This document shows, piece by piece, positions 44,144 through 56,654 of a DNA stretch of 64,000 nucleotides. The stretch comes from Triglochin maritima (Eukaryota; Streptophyta; Magnoliopsida; Alismatales; Juncaginaceae): contig OY821784.1 in the NCBI GenBank assembly GCA_963682175.1, forward strand, positions 30,485,621-30,549,620. Reading direction: 5' to 3'. A program made the position numbers and the translations under genes. The stretch's first letter is position 1; each line of letters starts with the position of its first letter. The notes beneath the pieces are model-generated. The model saw nothing but the letters and a program-made list of their open reading frames with translations, was not told the origin of the DNA and ran no database searches.

Positions 44144-46061
44144 ATGATTGCGGTAAGTGTGTACTTTGGCGGTGAAATAGTTCAAAATGCAAGTTACGGT
44201 GTAGAGTACACGATAGGTCCAAGACTTACACTTTCAACGAGCGAAAATGTAACCTTAGAAGAACTTAAGAGTTGGATATATCAAGGTTTGAATGTCGAAG
44301 AATCTCAGTACTCGATGAATATTCAATATCGTTGTAACATTGCACCAACCGGTTACTTTTTTTTTAATGTGATGTCTGTATATGATGAGAATTCTTGGAG
44401 AATAGTCTATGAAACAGCTTATTCCAAAATGGGAATGATGGAGTTATATGTACAGTTGAATCCTGTGGAAATTGAGTGGAGGGTTGAGATGTTTACAGGT
44501 AACCAACCGGGTAGTAGTAGTGGTGCAGGTTTCATATCTCAACAATCATGTGATGCAAACACCATAGCAGAAACCAGTCGACCTGCGAATAGAACTTCTG
44601 ATTTCGTGCCTATACCAACAGATGATGAAGAAGAAAATGATGACGAAGATTACAATATAGATACAGAGAATGAATCATCAGGTGAGGACGACGAGGATGC
44701 TGATGAGATTGAGGAAGATGAAGATATTGGTCCGAACGTGAGTCAGTTAAGCCAATACAACCCATTTAGAGGGAGGGGTTCGGTTCACCCTGCTAAAAGC
44801 TTTCATGATTGTTCTAGTTGGGTTCCTGCAGATACATCATTTATAGAAAGCAGCGTAATAGTTGAAGGTCCGTTAGCTGAGAATCAAGCATTCTCATCAA
44901 AAGACGCTCTGAAGAACGCAATATCGAAATGGCACATTGACAATAATCGGGAGATCAAGGTGCAAGACAGCAGCAAAACCAAATATAGGGTGAGATGTAA
45001 AGATGAAAATTGTAGCTGGATGTTGTACGCTACACGGACCGGTTCGGGTGATGCATGGTCTATAAGAAAATGTCCGTATAAGCATATATGCAGGTCCACA
45101 GCTGCCCGATTTGATCATGCTCAGCTGACTGCAAAGATGATGGCTGATATCATCCGTGAAGATGTCGAAGGATCACGCCTTCAAGGCAGCATGCAGACAC
45201 AGTAATCCGTGGGATTTCAAAGCCAGTTTGGAACAAATTGAGTATTGGAGTAAAGATGCATTACAATACATAAAAGGGATAGGGAAAAAAGATGAAACAA
45301 ATGAGAATGAACCGGAGGTTCCTAGTAAGTGGTCGTTGTGTCACGACGGAGGCCAAAGATGGGGAATAATGACAAGCAATGCTGCAGAGTGTCTGAACAA
45401 TGTTTTCAAAGAAGCTCGTGGTTTACCCATTTGTGCAATTGTAGAGGCGACATACTATAAACTGTTGGAGTGGTTCAACAACAGAAGACAACATGCACGT
45501 GTGTTGGCACAAAGAGGACACATCTTTTCCGAGAGGGTTACACAAATATTGGAAAAATCTGCAGCAGTTGCATGTCAACATGAGGTGAAAATAACTGATT
45601 TCGATACAGGAGTATATGAGGTCATATCCAAACATGAAAGAGTGAGCAGAACTGGAGGTAGGAGGGATCGTAGTTACAAGGTGATTCTACGTGACGGCAC
45701 CAGACCGAAGTGTAAGTGTCGGGGACTACAAAATACAGGTATCGCTTGCAGTCATGTTTTGGCAGTGTGTGCCGCACGTAACTACAATGCCAATGAATAT
45801 ACACATTCGTACTACAGTGTCAACTCTCTAGTGCACACATGGGAGGGTCACTTCGATGTGTACGGGAAGGAAGAGGATTGGCCTGAATATATGGGAGACA
45901 AAATAATACCTGATCGAACTCTCGTCAAGAAAGGAAGGAGAAGGTCAAAACGTTTACCGATGACGATGGATGTCATGGAAGGAAGGATAGGTCCGGGTCA
46001 TTGTACAGGTTGTGGTTCTATTAATCACCCAAGCGATCGTTGCAATGTAAGGGAAGGTTGA
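44144..46061 (+). pseudogene. MuDR-type transposase with deleted catalytic core
   Basis: The likely start is ATG 44144, eight bases after an AG acceptor (an upstream in-frame ATG lies at 44069, inside the predicted intron). The first frame (to 45205) has an N-terminal PB1-like region, an acidic stretch (about 44615-44735) and the MuDR DNA-binding domain (AFSSKDALKNAISKWHIDNN; CSWMLYA; HICRSTAARF). The second frame (about 45190-46061) has the post-catalytic region (SLCHDGGQRWGIMTSNAAEC; LLEWFNNRR), a SWIM finger (CKCRGLQNTGIACSHVLAVC) and a CCHC knuckle (CTGCGSINHPSDRC). The whole DDE core, roughly 250 residues in this family, is missing between them and the frame changes at the join. The protein could still bind ends but not cut. 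Confidence 0.85.
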
Positions 46062-46062
46062 A

Positions 46063-46165
46063 TGTATAGTAATGTTTAATATATTGTAATGTTGAATGTA
46101 TTGTAATGTTGAATGTATTGTAATGTTGAATGTATTGTAATGTTGAATGTGTTGTAATGTTTATA
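46063..46165. repeat. Minisatellite of a ~17-bp unit
   Basis: GAATGTATTGTAATGTT repeats about five times just after the transposase stop codon, with small variation towards the end. Confidence 0.8.
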
Positions 46166-46273
46166 ATGTTTATAATGTCTTATTTATAAGTCAAACCATA
46201 TCAATTAAGATTACAAAACAAAATCATAAGATCTTAAAGTACAACCGCGAGTACAACTGAATTACAATATGAA

Positions 46274-48633
46274 CTACTGCGTGGGAGTGAAAATCTTTGT
46301 CTTCATCTTGCGTCGGCACCCTCGACCGACTGGAGTCGCAACATGCACTGATTCTTCTTCATCATCAGAGACGACGTATGGAACCAACTCAGATTGGGGT
46401 TGAGTCTGAACAGGTGAATGAGACTCAACAGGTCGAAAAGGTGACTTATTTTGAACAGGCAAACTGGGTTGGCTGCGATGGTCCTGCGCCAATGTCACCA
46501 TATGTTTCAGAAGATCCAAACTGGGTTGGCTGCGATGGTCCTGCTCCAATGTCACCATATGTTTGAGAAGATCCAAACTGCGTTGGCTGCGATGGTCCTG
46601 CTCCAATGTCATCGTATGTATATGAACCTCTAAACTGCGATGAATCTGGGACAAAATCATCGTATGATGCATTGGATAACCTAAAACTATATGTTGTTTG
46701 GTCTGCAACTCTAGGTACAGGACAGTCATCACGAATCTCATTATTACCATCATCATCTTCAGGAATTGACTCCACATCTCCAGGTAATCCAGCATCGCAC
46801 AGTACTCTTTCAAATTCATGCACCTGATCGCAATCGACAGCATCGAGTTGGTGACTCTTCAACAACATTTTACACAATCCCTTAGTTCCACGTTTGTACA
46901 ACTGCTTGATAACAAATTTAGCCCGTTGAATACCACGTAAGCCCTGCAATTGTAGTTTGAAAATTAGATAATAAAACACAACAAACAATAATCGTCAAAG
47001 TCGTTCAAAATACATACCATACGTCGAATACGTGGTCCACCAGGAACGTAACCTAAGTCCTCAATAGAATCACGTGGGGGTGGCAACGGCCTTTCCAAAC
47101 CGAACTCTATTTGGCCTCGTATGTAGACTGTGTACATACCATTATGCTGAAACCACTGACGATACCGTCGATTTTCTCTCGGATCATATGGTCGACCTTC
47201 GTGAACAATATGCGGTCTTTCCCACATTCGTATGTAAATTTCATGCTTCGCTGACCAATCATCTCTCTGTCGGGCCGCATGTACTATCTTATCAAGTCTT
47301 TTGAGTTCTGTCCACGGATGAGGTTCTGGCGGTGGCGTCGTCTGATAAAATCCAAATTGTCTCATAGTTCTTTCTGGATAATGCCATGAAATCATCCAGA
47401 AATGAATCAAAGGCACTCTCGCAAGCCAATATGCAGCATCAGTAGTAAATACCCGGCCAGGAAGCGACATCATACTTTCATAATACGGCTGCCAGTTTAC
47501 ATGCTCATCCAACATACATTCAAATTCATTTCTGTAATGTGTAAGACAATTATGTGCGGCACTAACCTCATAAGTCTGTGGGTATTGCCACTTAATAGCA
47601 AATGGAGGTCGCGAGTCTAGGTCTTCTCCACCTAAACACTCAGCATGACCCACGTGTCTCGGCCGGGCTACGGGAAACCGAGTCCAAGACCAGTGTTGAA
47701 GAAGTAACAATGCACCACCAATGTTCCTTTTCCCAGTTTGACATGAAACAGACAAGTTGCGATATAAACATGAAAGCACGGCCGCACCCCAATTGTATAC
47801 TATCGGCTTGTCCAACACCTGCAAAAATCTCAAATACATAACTGGAACACCTGTCCCAGAGCTATCAGGGAAAACCATGGATCCAAACAAATCTAAAATG
47901 AAAGCCCGTGTATATTGTGCCACTTCTTCATCTGTGGGAAATTCTGGCAGATTCCCGTAATTTAGCCGCAACCATTGCAAACTGATGCTAAATCCAGACT
48001 CTTTGAACATTTGTGGCTCATCTCCTCCAACCGTTCTTTTACCTTTTTTCATAATCTCGGCGTTTATATCAATCCCAAAGCAATTTCTAATTAACTCACG
48101 ACTATCTCGATCACTGTGCCCGATTATTGGAATACCACTGATAGGTAGACCCCACAAACAGCTAACATCCTGCAATGTTAATCCAACTTCCCCAACCGGT
48201 AAGTGGAAAGTGTGAGTCTCAGGACGCCAACGCTCTACAAGTGCAGTAATCAATCTATTGTCTGTCCTTGTATGTTTTATTTGGGCAAGTTGATATAATC
48301 CCAAATTTTTGAGTGCTTGACTAAAACAATCGTGGAAAGGAATTACTGGACGATGTGCACGACATTCCAAAACAGCCTCCGGCTATAATATATTCAAATA
48401 TATTGTGAAAAATAAATCAATTAAAAAATTGTAATTTAAATATTTACAAAATTAACACAATATACTTTTTTGGTACTTACATTTGTGCAAATATCATTGA
48501 CTCTGAACATGCAATTTGGTATTCCGAGAAGTGGGGAAATAGACTCTCTATCAACTGCATCATTATACTCACGTTCGTTTTGTACAGAGCGACTTCTACT
48601 TAAATGACTCATTTTGTCAAAACAACTGTTCAT
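46274..48633 (-). CDS. Plant mobile domain (PMD) protein carried by a MULE
   Basis: Three exons: 48481-48633, 47018-48382 and about 46274-46943, with GT-AG introns; the first two junctions keep phase. Start is ATG 48633, or 48612 (MSHLSRSRSV). Exon 2 is a full PMD (ALVERWRPETHTFHLPVGEV; LTLQDVSCLWGLPISG; ALLLLQHWSWTRF; YNWGAAVLSCLYRNL), the domain of the host proteins MAIN and MAIL1, which act in nuclear silencing and gene expression. Copies like this are often annotated as phosphatase 7 long form homolog. Exon 3 has a Gly/Ser/Gln-rich repeat (unit GSSQTYGDIGAGPSQPTQF), then a frame change near 46460, after which another frame gives a credible basic C-terminus (VGRGCRRKMKTKIFTPTQ). With that one frame change the protein would be about 670 aa. 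A long-conserved frame in an otherwise defective element is notable. Confidence 0.83.
46455..46625 (-). repeat. 57-bp coding repeat, three copies
   Basis: A 57-bp unit (19 codons) recurs three times at the end of the PMD gene. The last copy in transcription direction holds the suspected frame change. A multiple of three keeps the frame when copies are gained or lost. Confidence 0.85.
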
Positions 48634-49244
48634 GAAAATAAAAACAGAATTACTTATAATAATTAAAAAATAATCTACTCGTACATTTCATGACAAATTG
48701 CATGTTATAGAAATAATGAAAGTTATAACAATTTAACACATAAATACAACTAATATTACAATTTTAATTTAACAGAAAATAATAAATAACTATTACAAAT
48801 ACTTATATTATATAATAAATTTCGTAAATGTACGTTATACAAATTTTAAATGTATATACAATTAATTTAATTATAAACAGATACATAAATACAACTAATA
48901 TTTATAATTAAATATAATAGAAAATAACAAAACAATTCCAAATAATTTAAATTTAACAAAGAAATTAAATCTTAATTTAAAATATTCTTAAGTAAAAAAT
49001 TTGTGTAAAATTTACCTGAGTCCAAGATAAGCTGGGAAATAAGTGTTGTGCGAGCTCCGAATTGTAGAAAAACTAGAAGAGAAGTGTCGTGCGAACCCGA
49101 GAAGATAATAAAAACTAGTTGAGATTAACTGATTTTAACTCAAAATTTAATCTGAAAACTCAAAAATTAACTGAAAACTCAAAAATTAACTGAATACTTA
49201 ATCTGAAAACTCAAAAACTTAATAACTGAAATTAAAAAAAAGTT
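48634..49244. other. 5' flank of the PMD gene, AT-rich
   Basis: No ORF is present. A motif close to TGAAAACTCAAAAATTAACT repeats a few times at 49150-49220, just inside the right terminal inverted repeat. It should contain the PMD promoter. Confidence 0.4.
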
Positions 49245-49463
49245 AAAAAAAAAAACCGACGGATCGCGGATCGGATCCGCGATCCGTGAAACACGGATCG
49301 CGGGTCGCACCCGCGATCCGTGGTTGCGCGGATCGCGGGTTCGACCCGCGATCTGCGTATTTTTGAAATTTTTTTTTTTTGGTGATTAGTTTTCGAATTT
49401 TTTTTAAAATGAATATTATTTAAAAAAATTACGGCCATAACTCTCATTTTGGAAATCTAAGCC
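49245..49463 (-). repeat. Right terminal inverted repeat of the PMD-MULE
   Basis: It matches 42673-42985 in reverse, including the GGATCGCGGGT palindromes (three units here against five or more on the left) and the outer TTTTCGAATTTTTTTTAAAA block. Confidence 0.88.
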
Positions 49464-49587
49464 ATAAACGTAGGGGTTCCCATTCAGACTCAAAATAAAA
49501 CCAACTTTGTGCTATAAGTGAAACATGCAATTGGTAATGTTACAATCCCATGGTTGGCAATTTCTGCTTTAAACGACTAATTGAATA

Positions 49588-50046
49588 TAGGGGGGCGTAA
49601 ACAGACAGATTCAAGACAGGTTGTACCTAACTTGAATCCAAGCAACTTCTCTTTTGCGGGTTGCCTGAGGGTTTCATCTTGCCTCCCTAAAATCCATCCA
49701 CAACCATTATGTGACCCGCCTACTTAGAACGTTGCCAATCAAATCTATAAGTTGGTGAATTGACTCCTCAAATCAAATTAATATTAGTTTAGTGCAAATA
49801 GTTAAAAATAAATCTAAACAACATTATTCTCCACTTAATTTCTTAGTGTGAATCTGTTATTTGTTAAGGAAAATTAGGTATTAGTTGGATACTTTATTTT
49901 AATAGGTAAAGATACACATACGTATATAATGTTACAAATAAATAAAATTACCGTATTTGGTAGGTTCGCAGGTTGAGGTTAGGCTCGGCCAGCTAAAAAG
50001 TTGGTTGGCGGATTCGCTAGTAAGCTAACCGGAATCTTACAACCCT
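49588..50046. mobile_element. Possible short non-autonomous hAT element
   Basis: It starts TAGGGGGGCGTAAA and ends TTACAACCCTG, roughly inverted. The flanking 8-mers ATTGAATA and ATTGGATT agree at six of eight positions. There is no ORF. Confidence 0.45.
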
Positions 50047-50429
50047 GATTGGATTGCTCTAAAAAATTGTAAACACGGTCATAAACAGAATAAAGAACTT
50101 ACAGAGCTTGAATTTGATTCTAATGATTTTCTTGAACACACTTTCTTCAAATATGATTTATTTGAAACTGGCACAAGTATGCGAATGATGCATACTTATG
50201 GCCTCTGTAAACATGGTAACTAAATAATCCAATTCCCAACGTCTTATACGTAAGGGAGATGCTAACTTGAAATGACTTCTCATACCCCAATCACAAGGGG
50301 GATTACTTGGGAAAGTTCTATTATGATTTTCTTTTTCTTTAAATACAACAAATACTAATTTTTATGTCTATTTCCTTTTTTTTGCTATCCCTTACCAAAT
50401 GTGGTGCGAGTACATTCTAGACATTAGCT

Positions 50430-51490
50430 AAGGTAAAGGCAATAAGAGCACATACACTACAAATTATGTTTCCAATATTAACTTCATCCATATCCTAACC
50501 TTATCATTCCCCATAAAATAGATCCACATATCAAAGTATAAGCTAAGCTTCATTCAAGAGCATTAGCATATCAAAGATAAGAGTGAAAACTCATTAGATG
50601 GTTATGGAAATCATATAAAGCTCAAGGGATAAATATAACACACACTTAATACACTACATGATTATATCACATATTTCTCCACCCCCCAAATGCGGATGGA
50701 ACTACTCACTACTCATTACACTAACTATATTAACAAAAGAAAGCATAATACTGAAATGAAAGTTAACTAAGAAAGCAAGAAGTATTAAAGAAGCTTAAAA
50801 GGAAAGGAAAGACTAAACAAACATGCACAAATTAAAAGACAAGATTAAAAGAAACTAGAAGAATTATTTTATTAACAAATGACTCACATTGAAGGTAGAA
50901 TCCTTCTCCACCTTGAGTTTTTGCTTCAAGGCTCACTCCTTAGTAGAGAGAATGCCACCAAGCAATGGGTGATTACAATGGAAGGTGAAGAGTTCTATTT
51001 ATAGGCATGGAAAAAGCTAATCCGGGATAATCCCCCGATGTGGGACTAAACCAATACCAAAAATAGACTAAGAATACACTAATACACGTGTTCCACAAAT
51101 CTTAGAGGATCCAGAGCAATATGGACAGCCAATTAGCGGTCCAAGACCGCCACTTGGCGGTCTATATGATCCAGATCGAGTTGGTTTTGGTTGTGGGCTT
51201 TTCTTGATGGATATGTTGGTCTTGGATGCATCTACTTTGCTTGTTGGAGCTCCGATCCGAATCGAATTGTCAAAATACTCCCCATGATGGTGTGGAGTTT
51301 TCTGTTTTGCTCTTAGGTCCTTCGGTCTTATGTTCTGGTCCTTCTCCCTTGCATCTCAATCCCCAGGTCTCACAATTAAGTCCTTTTTCCTGCTTTTGGG
51401 TCCTTTCATGGCTCTTCTCTTCAAACATCTTTATTTCTGAAATTCAAACATAAAACTCGTCACGTAGCATTACTTAAGTGTAAGATAATG
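50430..51490 (-). repeat. LTR-like repeat related to 8500-9060, opposite orientation
   Basis: On the - strand the blocks CTTATCTTTGATATGC, TAATGCTCTTGAATGAAGC and the GTAGTTCCATCCGCATTTGG region follow the same order as 8870-9010. A TATA-like CCTATAAATAGAACTC lies near 50993-51008. Both ends are unclear. Confidence 0.5.
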
Positions 51491-51519
51491 GATATAAGAT
51501 ACAAATATGAGCATGAAAT

Positions 51520-51615
51520 GATGTCAATCAGTCGACGACGACTATACTCGTTCCTCGTGGACACGACCTGTACTTGCCACTGCTTCAACGTGACCATGCA
51601 CTTGCGGTTTTGAAC
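51520..51615 (+). repeat. Fragment matching a gypsy-like LTR end
   Basis: CTTGCCACTGCTTCAACG followed by TGCACTTGCGG closely matches 16393-16440 in the same orientation. No other part of that LTR is evident beside it. Confidence 0.6.
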
Positions 51616-53767
51616 TTAAAATCACAAACAATGCCACTTAATGGGTGGGTTCCATGGACTTTTTAACCTGGGCTTTTGAGTATTTTGCTTATATTTTGAA
51701 GACGTTATGTGATTCCGATCCACAAGTACAAGGGAGAGAAGGCGAGGTCGACAGTGTTCATCGTTGCGACGATGACAATGGTGGTAATGTATGGTAGTAG
51801 GAGAGGACGTGAAGCATGATTAGTGGGTTTTTTTTTTGTTGCTTTTTTACTTTTTTTTCTTATATTTTACAATAAGGACATCTTTAATTTTAAATGATAT
51901 TTTTTCCAAAATTCTCAACAGTAACACTGGCGGAGAACTGGATCACACAAACATCCGAGGTGCAATTAAATGTAAGTGCACGTAAGTCAATAGTGAAATC
52001 GCAGGTGCAAAGACCTAATTATGTCACTTTTGAGATCCACTCAAGTAAATCACCCGATCTCTTATATATACACGCATGATACAAATATATAGCTAGCTTA
52101 CTTTGATTAGTTGTAATAATTTTTTGACACATTTAGAATTCTAAAATATTGTTTATGCAGGATACTGGGCGATGTATTTATGGGTCTACCACACTGTGTT
52201 TGACTAGGAGAGAGAGATATTTGGTTTTTTACGTATTTAATTTTTTTTGTTTTCGTATTTAATATTAAGGATATTTGAATTTTACGAGGTTTATTCTGCA
52301 AATTGTCTAACGCCGTTGGATAGAAACAATAATTGAGTGGGGGCTACTAACGACAGAGATGCATATGAGCAAATATGTTCGACTTACAGATGCATATCTG
52401 GTAATACCAAAACCCCGAGTGCATATCGCCAATTAGGTCATCAGGGAGGTGTACAGTAGCAAATTACCTTTTATTAATTCATTCTAGTGTAGTGACGACG
52501 TGTGTACAGAAATGCGGGACTTGGTTTTTGTTAAAAACAAATGTTTTGTACAATATTAAATATAATTTCACTTTCAAAAATATTAAATGCAGTTTGACTT
52601 TTAGAAATGTCTTGACGTTTCATAACTTTTTTTTATTACTAGTTTTCCGTTTTGTGTGATTAATGCATGGAATTAGGATGGTATTTTGAGGATATTTATT
52701 TGATTTTACATAGATTCCCTACTCTGGAATGTAATTGTTTCCGTATAATTTTAATGTAATAGTAATTATCAATTGGTATACTCTTTGGATTTTAAAATAA
52801 TGACAATTGATGTGTTCCATTGATGCTTTGTAATTTAATATAAATTATACAATAAACCTATTGTTGGCTTTTCCGAGCTACTTCCATCCATGCAAGAAAG
52901 GAACAACATATCTTTGGAAATTAGAATAGTCAAAGGAAAAAGCTTTTTGTTTTTGTTAAAAAATATAAAATTGTGTTCTAAAACAAGTCCTTGATGATAC
53001 TGCTATAATTTTTTAACAAGTCTAAAACTTAGTCTAATTGCATAGTCTATAATTGTGTATATGCTTTAATTTGGTAATTTTTAATTGGCATCCTCTATTT
53101 TGACGTGGTATAAACACATTTTGTTCTATAAATAAAATGGTCACTTTAGCTGTTTAGCATATTTGGACGTCATGTGTGCTGTGTTAAGTTAGATTTAACA
53201 ATGGCCAAGCAAGTTCTTAATGGCAACTTGAAGCTGTTGGATTAGACTTGGGTACTAATTTTATACGTTGAATTTTTCTGCCTCTTCTTATAATTTCAAC
53301 TAAAACAAAGATGATGTCATCGTGAATGTAACCGAAAATATATTACAAGGTCATTGACTTTTATGGTCTTAAAAAGAATATCAAATATCACATTTACCCT
53401 TGTTATTTTTGTCATAATTACAAATCATAACATTTTCCTTCCCAACATCCATATTTCTCCAAATTCTCTCTCCGAACATATTTCTCCCCTAAATCCTACA
53501 ACCTCACTCAAACCATCTTACCTACACCTGTCATGACCATTTTGCCGAACAACTCCGACGATCCGTCATACATGGCCGACCAACTTCGATGATCTGTCCT
53601 ACTTCGACAACCACCTCCGATGGTCAAATCTAAACATCTACATAAATTTCACCTACATGACTATTTTGTACATTCACCGTCGTTAGATCCAAATTCAATC
53701 AAGAAAAACGACTTCAACACATACCAAGTTCGGATAAGGAAAGTCTAGACCATCAACACATGTCATT
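51616..53767. other. Spacer without a recognisable gene
   Basis: AT-rich sequence with short ORFs only. I find no domain, terminal repeats or RNA gene. Confidence 0.45.
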
Positions 53768-54402
53768 TGTTTTATTCCTATCAGTCACATCCAAATACAT
53801 AATTTGATGATTCGAGACAATTCAAAAGAGTACATATTTATTTCGTGAAAAACCTGTGTCAAGACAAACTGTATTTGGAAATTGGACAATTGAGAGATTA
53901 TCAATAAGTTTTACATATCTCTCTCATCTAATATCCAATTAAGACGATTCAAGACTCTTTACAAAGAAGATTTTGAGAAGCAAAACTTTGGTATTTTACA
54001 TATTTCCTAATTAGGAACTAATGGGCTCATAAAGGGCGTAGAAGACGCACCAGTCCCGTGCAGGACGCAATAGTTCCGCACAGGACACAAAATTTGTTTT
54101 ATTCATAACATCCACATCCAATACCAAATTTTATAATTCTAGTTCCGTTGGAAAGACATATACGTTTCTCTTACCACTTGCAAATTCGGATGATACGATG
54201 GTGAAAAACTATGTCAAGACAGATCATATTTGGAAATTAGACAATCGACAAATCATCAATAATTTATGCATAACACTCTCCTCCTATATCCAAATGAGGC
54301 GATTCAAGACAAGTTAAAAAGAATATCTTGAGAAGTAAACCTTTTGTATTTTATATATTTTCAAATTAAGAACTTAATGGACTCATAAAGAGCGTAGAAT
54401 TC
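53768..54402. repeat. Diverged tandem duplication, period about 330 bp
   Basis: Two successive stretches share the same order of blocks: TTTGTTTTATTC; GTCAAGACA; ATTTGGAAATT; GACGATTCAAGAC or GGCGATTCAAGAC; TTGAGAAG; and a final CTCATAAAG(G/A)GCGTAGAA. The match is clear but well diverged. Two short CAGTCCCGTGCAGGACGC-like repeats sit at the junction near 54050. Confidence 0.75.
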
Positions 54403-54552
54403 AGTTGATTTGAGAGAATAGAAAACGAGAAGAGTCGTTTTTTCCACCAAATGAGTTGTGACGTACCGGTACTACATGGGTTGGTTTGTGAAACGACCCA
54501 GGTTGTTTGGTTAAACAAGTTGGCTTGTTGGTCAAATGACCTAGATTGTTTT

Positions 54553-56266
54553 TGTAGGATCTACTAGGCCCTAATATTAGTCTCGGGGGGGGGGGGGGGG
54601 GGATAGACTAATTTATAAAGTTTAACAAACTATGCCAAATTAAAAGCTAAGACACATTAATGTGAATAAGATAATGACAAACCACAACACCAGATGTATA
54701 GAGGTTTGGATCCAACCACCGGATCCTAGTCCTCTCTTACGAATTACTCTTACTCGAGCAACTTTGCGTCCTCTATTGATCCGATATCCGTTGCAGGCCG
54801 AGATCACGCCTTTACACCACAAGCTTTGAGAACACCCTCGCCTAGCTTGGACCTCCTTCTCAAAATCCGAGAAGAGCTTCACACCGGAAGCTTAGTACAA
54901 CTCTTGAAAACTTTACTTCAACAACTAATCTTGCGCACTTGAAATGGATGTTGCAATCAAAGATGGTGATTTCAAGTGAGAAGATGTGAGCACAAAACGT
55001 TTAGAGCAAATGTGAGAGTAGTAGTGAGATTTTAGCTTGTAGAAAATTGGGTCCCTTAGAAGAGTGTTCTCAGCTCTATTTATAAGCTCTAAACTAATTC
55101 TATCAGTTTGGATTGAAATGGTATTAAGTAGTGTAAGGAGACACAAGACAGAGCACACATTTCAGGACACGAATGGTCGACCGGATCGGGTCAATCGGTC
55201 GACCGGTATGCAAAAATAATTGTTTCGGTCGAGAAAAGGTGCAGACGGTCGGACCAACTGGGCTAGAACTTAAGTGATAGGTCGAACGAACTGGATCACG
55301 TGTTCGACCGAAAACGGCTAGTAAAACTGGATCAGAAGAAGATGCAAGAATCGGTCGACCGAGAAAAAAGTTTAGGTCGACCGTTTGAAGAGTTTGATAT
55401 GAGACAAGACTAAGCAATGGATAATCGGTCGAACAAAATAAATCGAGGGTTCGACCGAAAACTTCCAGTAAAATAGGTCTCGAAAGTTTTCAAGAATCGG
55501 TCGACCGTTAATGGACGTTCGGTCGATCGGAAGAGGAAATCCAAAAAAGGGTTAGGTGAGAATGTGTATACGACCGTTGGTATATACGACAAGTATAACA
55601 GTCATATTTAATACGAATACAGAAATGCACTCGGTCGAACAGAAATGAAGTTTCAATCGACCTGAAGTTTCACTAACCAGGACACGTGTCAACAACTGAT
55701 AGGCTAGAAGATTTGAAACAGATAAACTAATTCCTATCGGTAGACAAGGTGAAACGGTCCAACGAAAAAGGTATGTCGGTCGACCATTTTTAGACAGGCA
55801 AACCAGATAAATGTAACGGTCGAACTAGAAGAGGATTTTGGTCGACCGTTTTGGACAAAAAAGGCGTTCTGGGTCAGTTTGTTGAAATCCGGCCGAGTCA
55901 GATGGTTCTACCGGTCGACCGGTTGAATACAGAAATCCTGTTCTAGGGTATTAACGAGTTTCGATGATTTCCTATTGAAGTCAAAGAGATTTGGATTTGT
56001 ATGTGAGATTTCTATAGGTTTCCTAAGTGTCATGCAATGTAATGAATGAGCGATTTCAAGTGTCAAGTTACATTTGTAACCTCTATACATAAAATGTAAA
56101 CTTAACTACACTTCAATCTTCATTTCTTGATTTAACTCAAACTTGGTTCCTGGACCGTTAGAGAATACAATATATGCAAGCAATGATATTAAGATAATAC
56201 ATGTGTTTAATGATATGTTGATTAATCATCAAATTAGATTAACGATTATTAGCCAAAAATCCAACA
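54553..56266 (-). repeat. 3' LTR of the copia element
   Basis: It is 1714 bp, read on the - strand as TGTTGGA...CTACA, preceded by the polypurine tract AAAAAGGGGAAGAT (about 56267-56280). It has CGGTCGACCG palindromes and half-sites at 55170-55925 and a TATA-like box at 55076-55084. An 18-G run lies at 54585-54602, where the 5' LTR has only GGGGGG. GTTTT lies outside; the matching target duplication would be beyond 64000. Confidence 0.9.
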
Positions 56267-56654
56267 ATCTTCCCCTTTTTGATGATGACAACCTATCAAT
56301 CTAAATACATGTTTGATTTCAAAATCTATCATCAATAAACAATTTCTTCTAATGCTCCCCCTATCTTATAGCTCTCCCTATCTATAAGCATGTATTTATT
56401 TCTCCCTGTTTGGCATAATAAAAAAGATAATACTCATGAACCAATAAGATAGGCAATTTTAGCTTTATCATGAGATAGACTAACGGAAGAGAAAGCATTT
56501 AGCCAAAAAGAGACAATAAAAGGAAATATAACCATGCATTCAAATTAGAATCCACAACAAACAATCACATGTCAAAGTCGAAAGCAAATACAACAAGAAG
56601 CGAAGTCTAAGACAACTGAAAAACAACACAAACACACCACAAACTAACACAAAA

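Larger units (their letters stand above)
42673..49463. mobile_element. MULE carrying a plant mobile domain (PMD) gene
   Basis: Terminal inverted repeats of about 220-310 bp bound the element (42673-42985 and 49245-49463). They share GGCCATAACTC-like ends, TAATATTCATTTTAAAAAAA, CGAAAACTAATCAC, and CpG-rich palindromes. Inside, a MuDR-type transposase on the + strand (44144-46061) faces a PMD gene on the - strand (46274-48633). PMD proteins are known to travel with plant transposons, including MULEs. A 9-bp target duplication could not be fixed because the outermost bases are diverged. The transposase lacks its catalytic core, so this copy needs help in trans. Confidence 0.85.
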
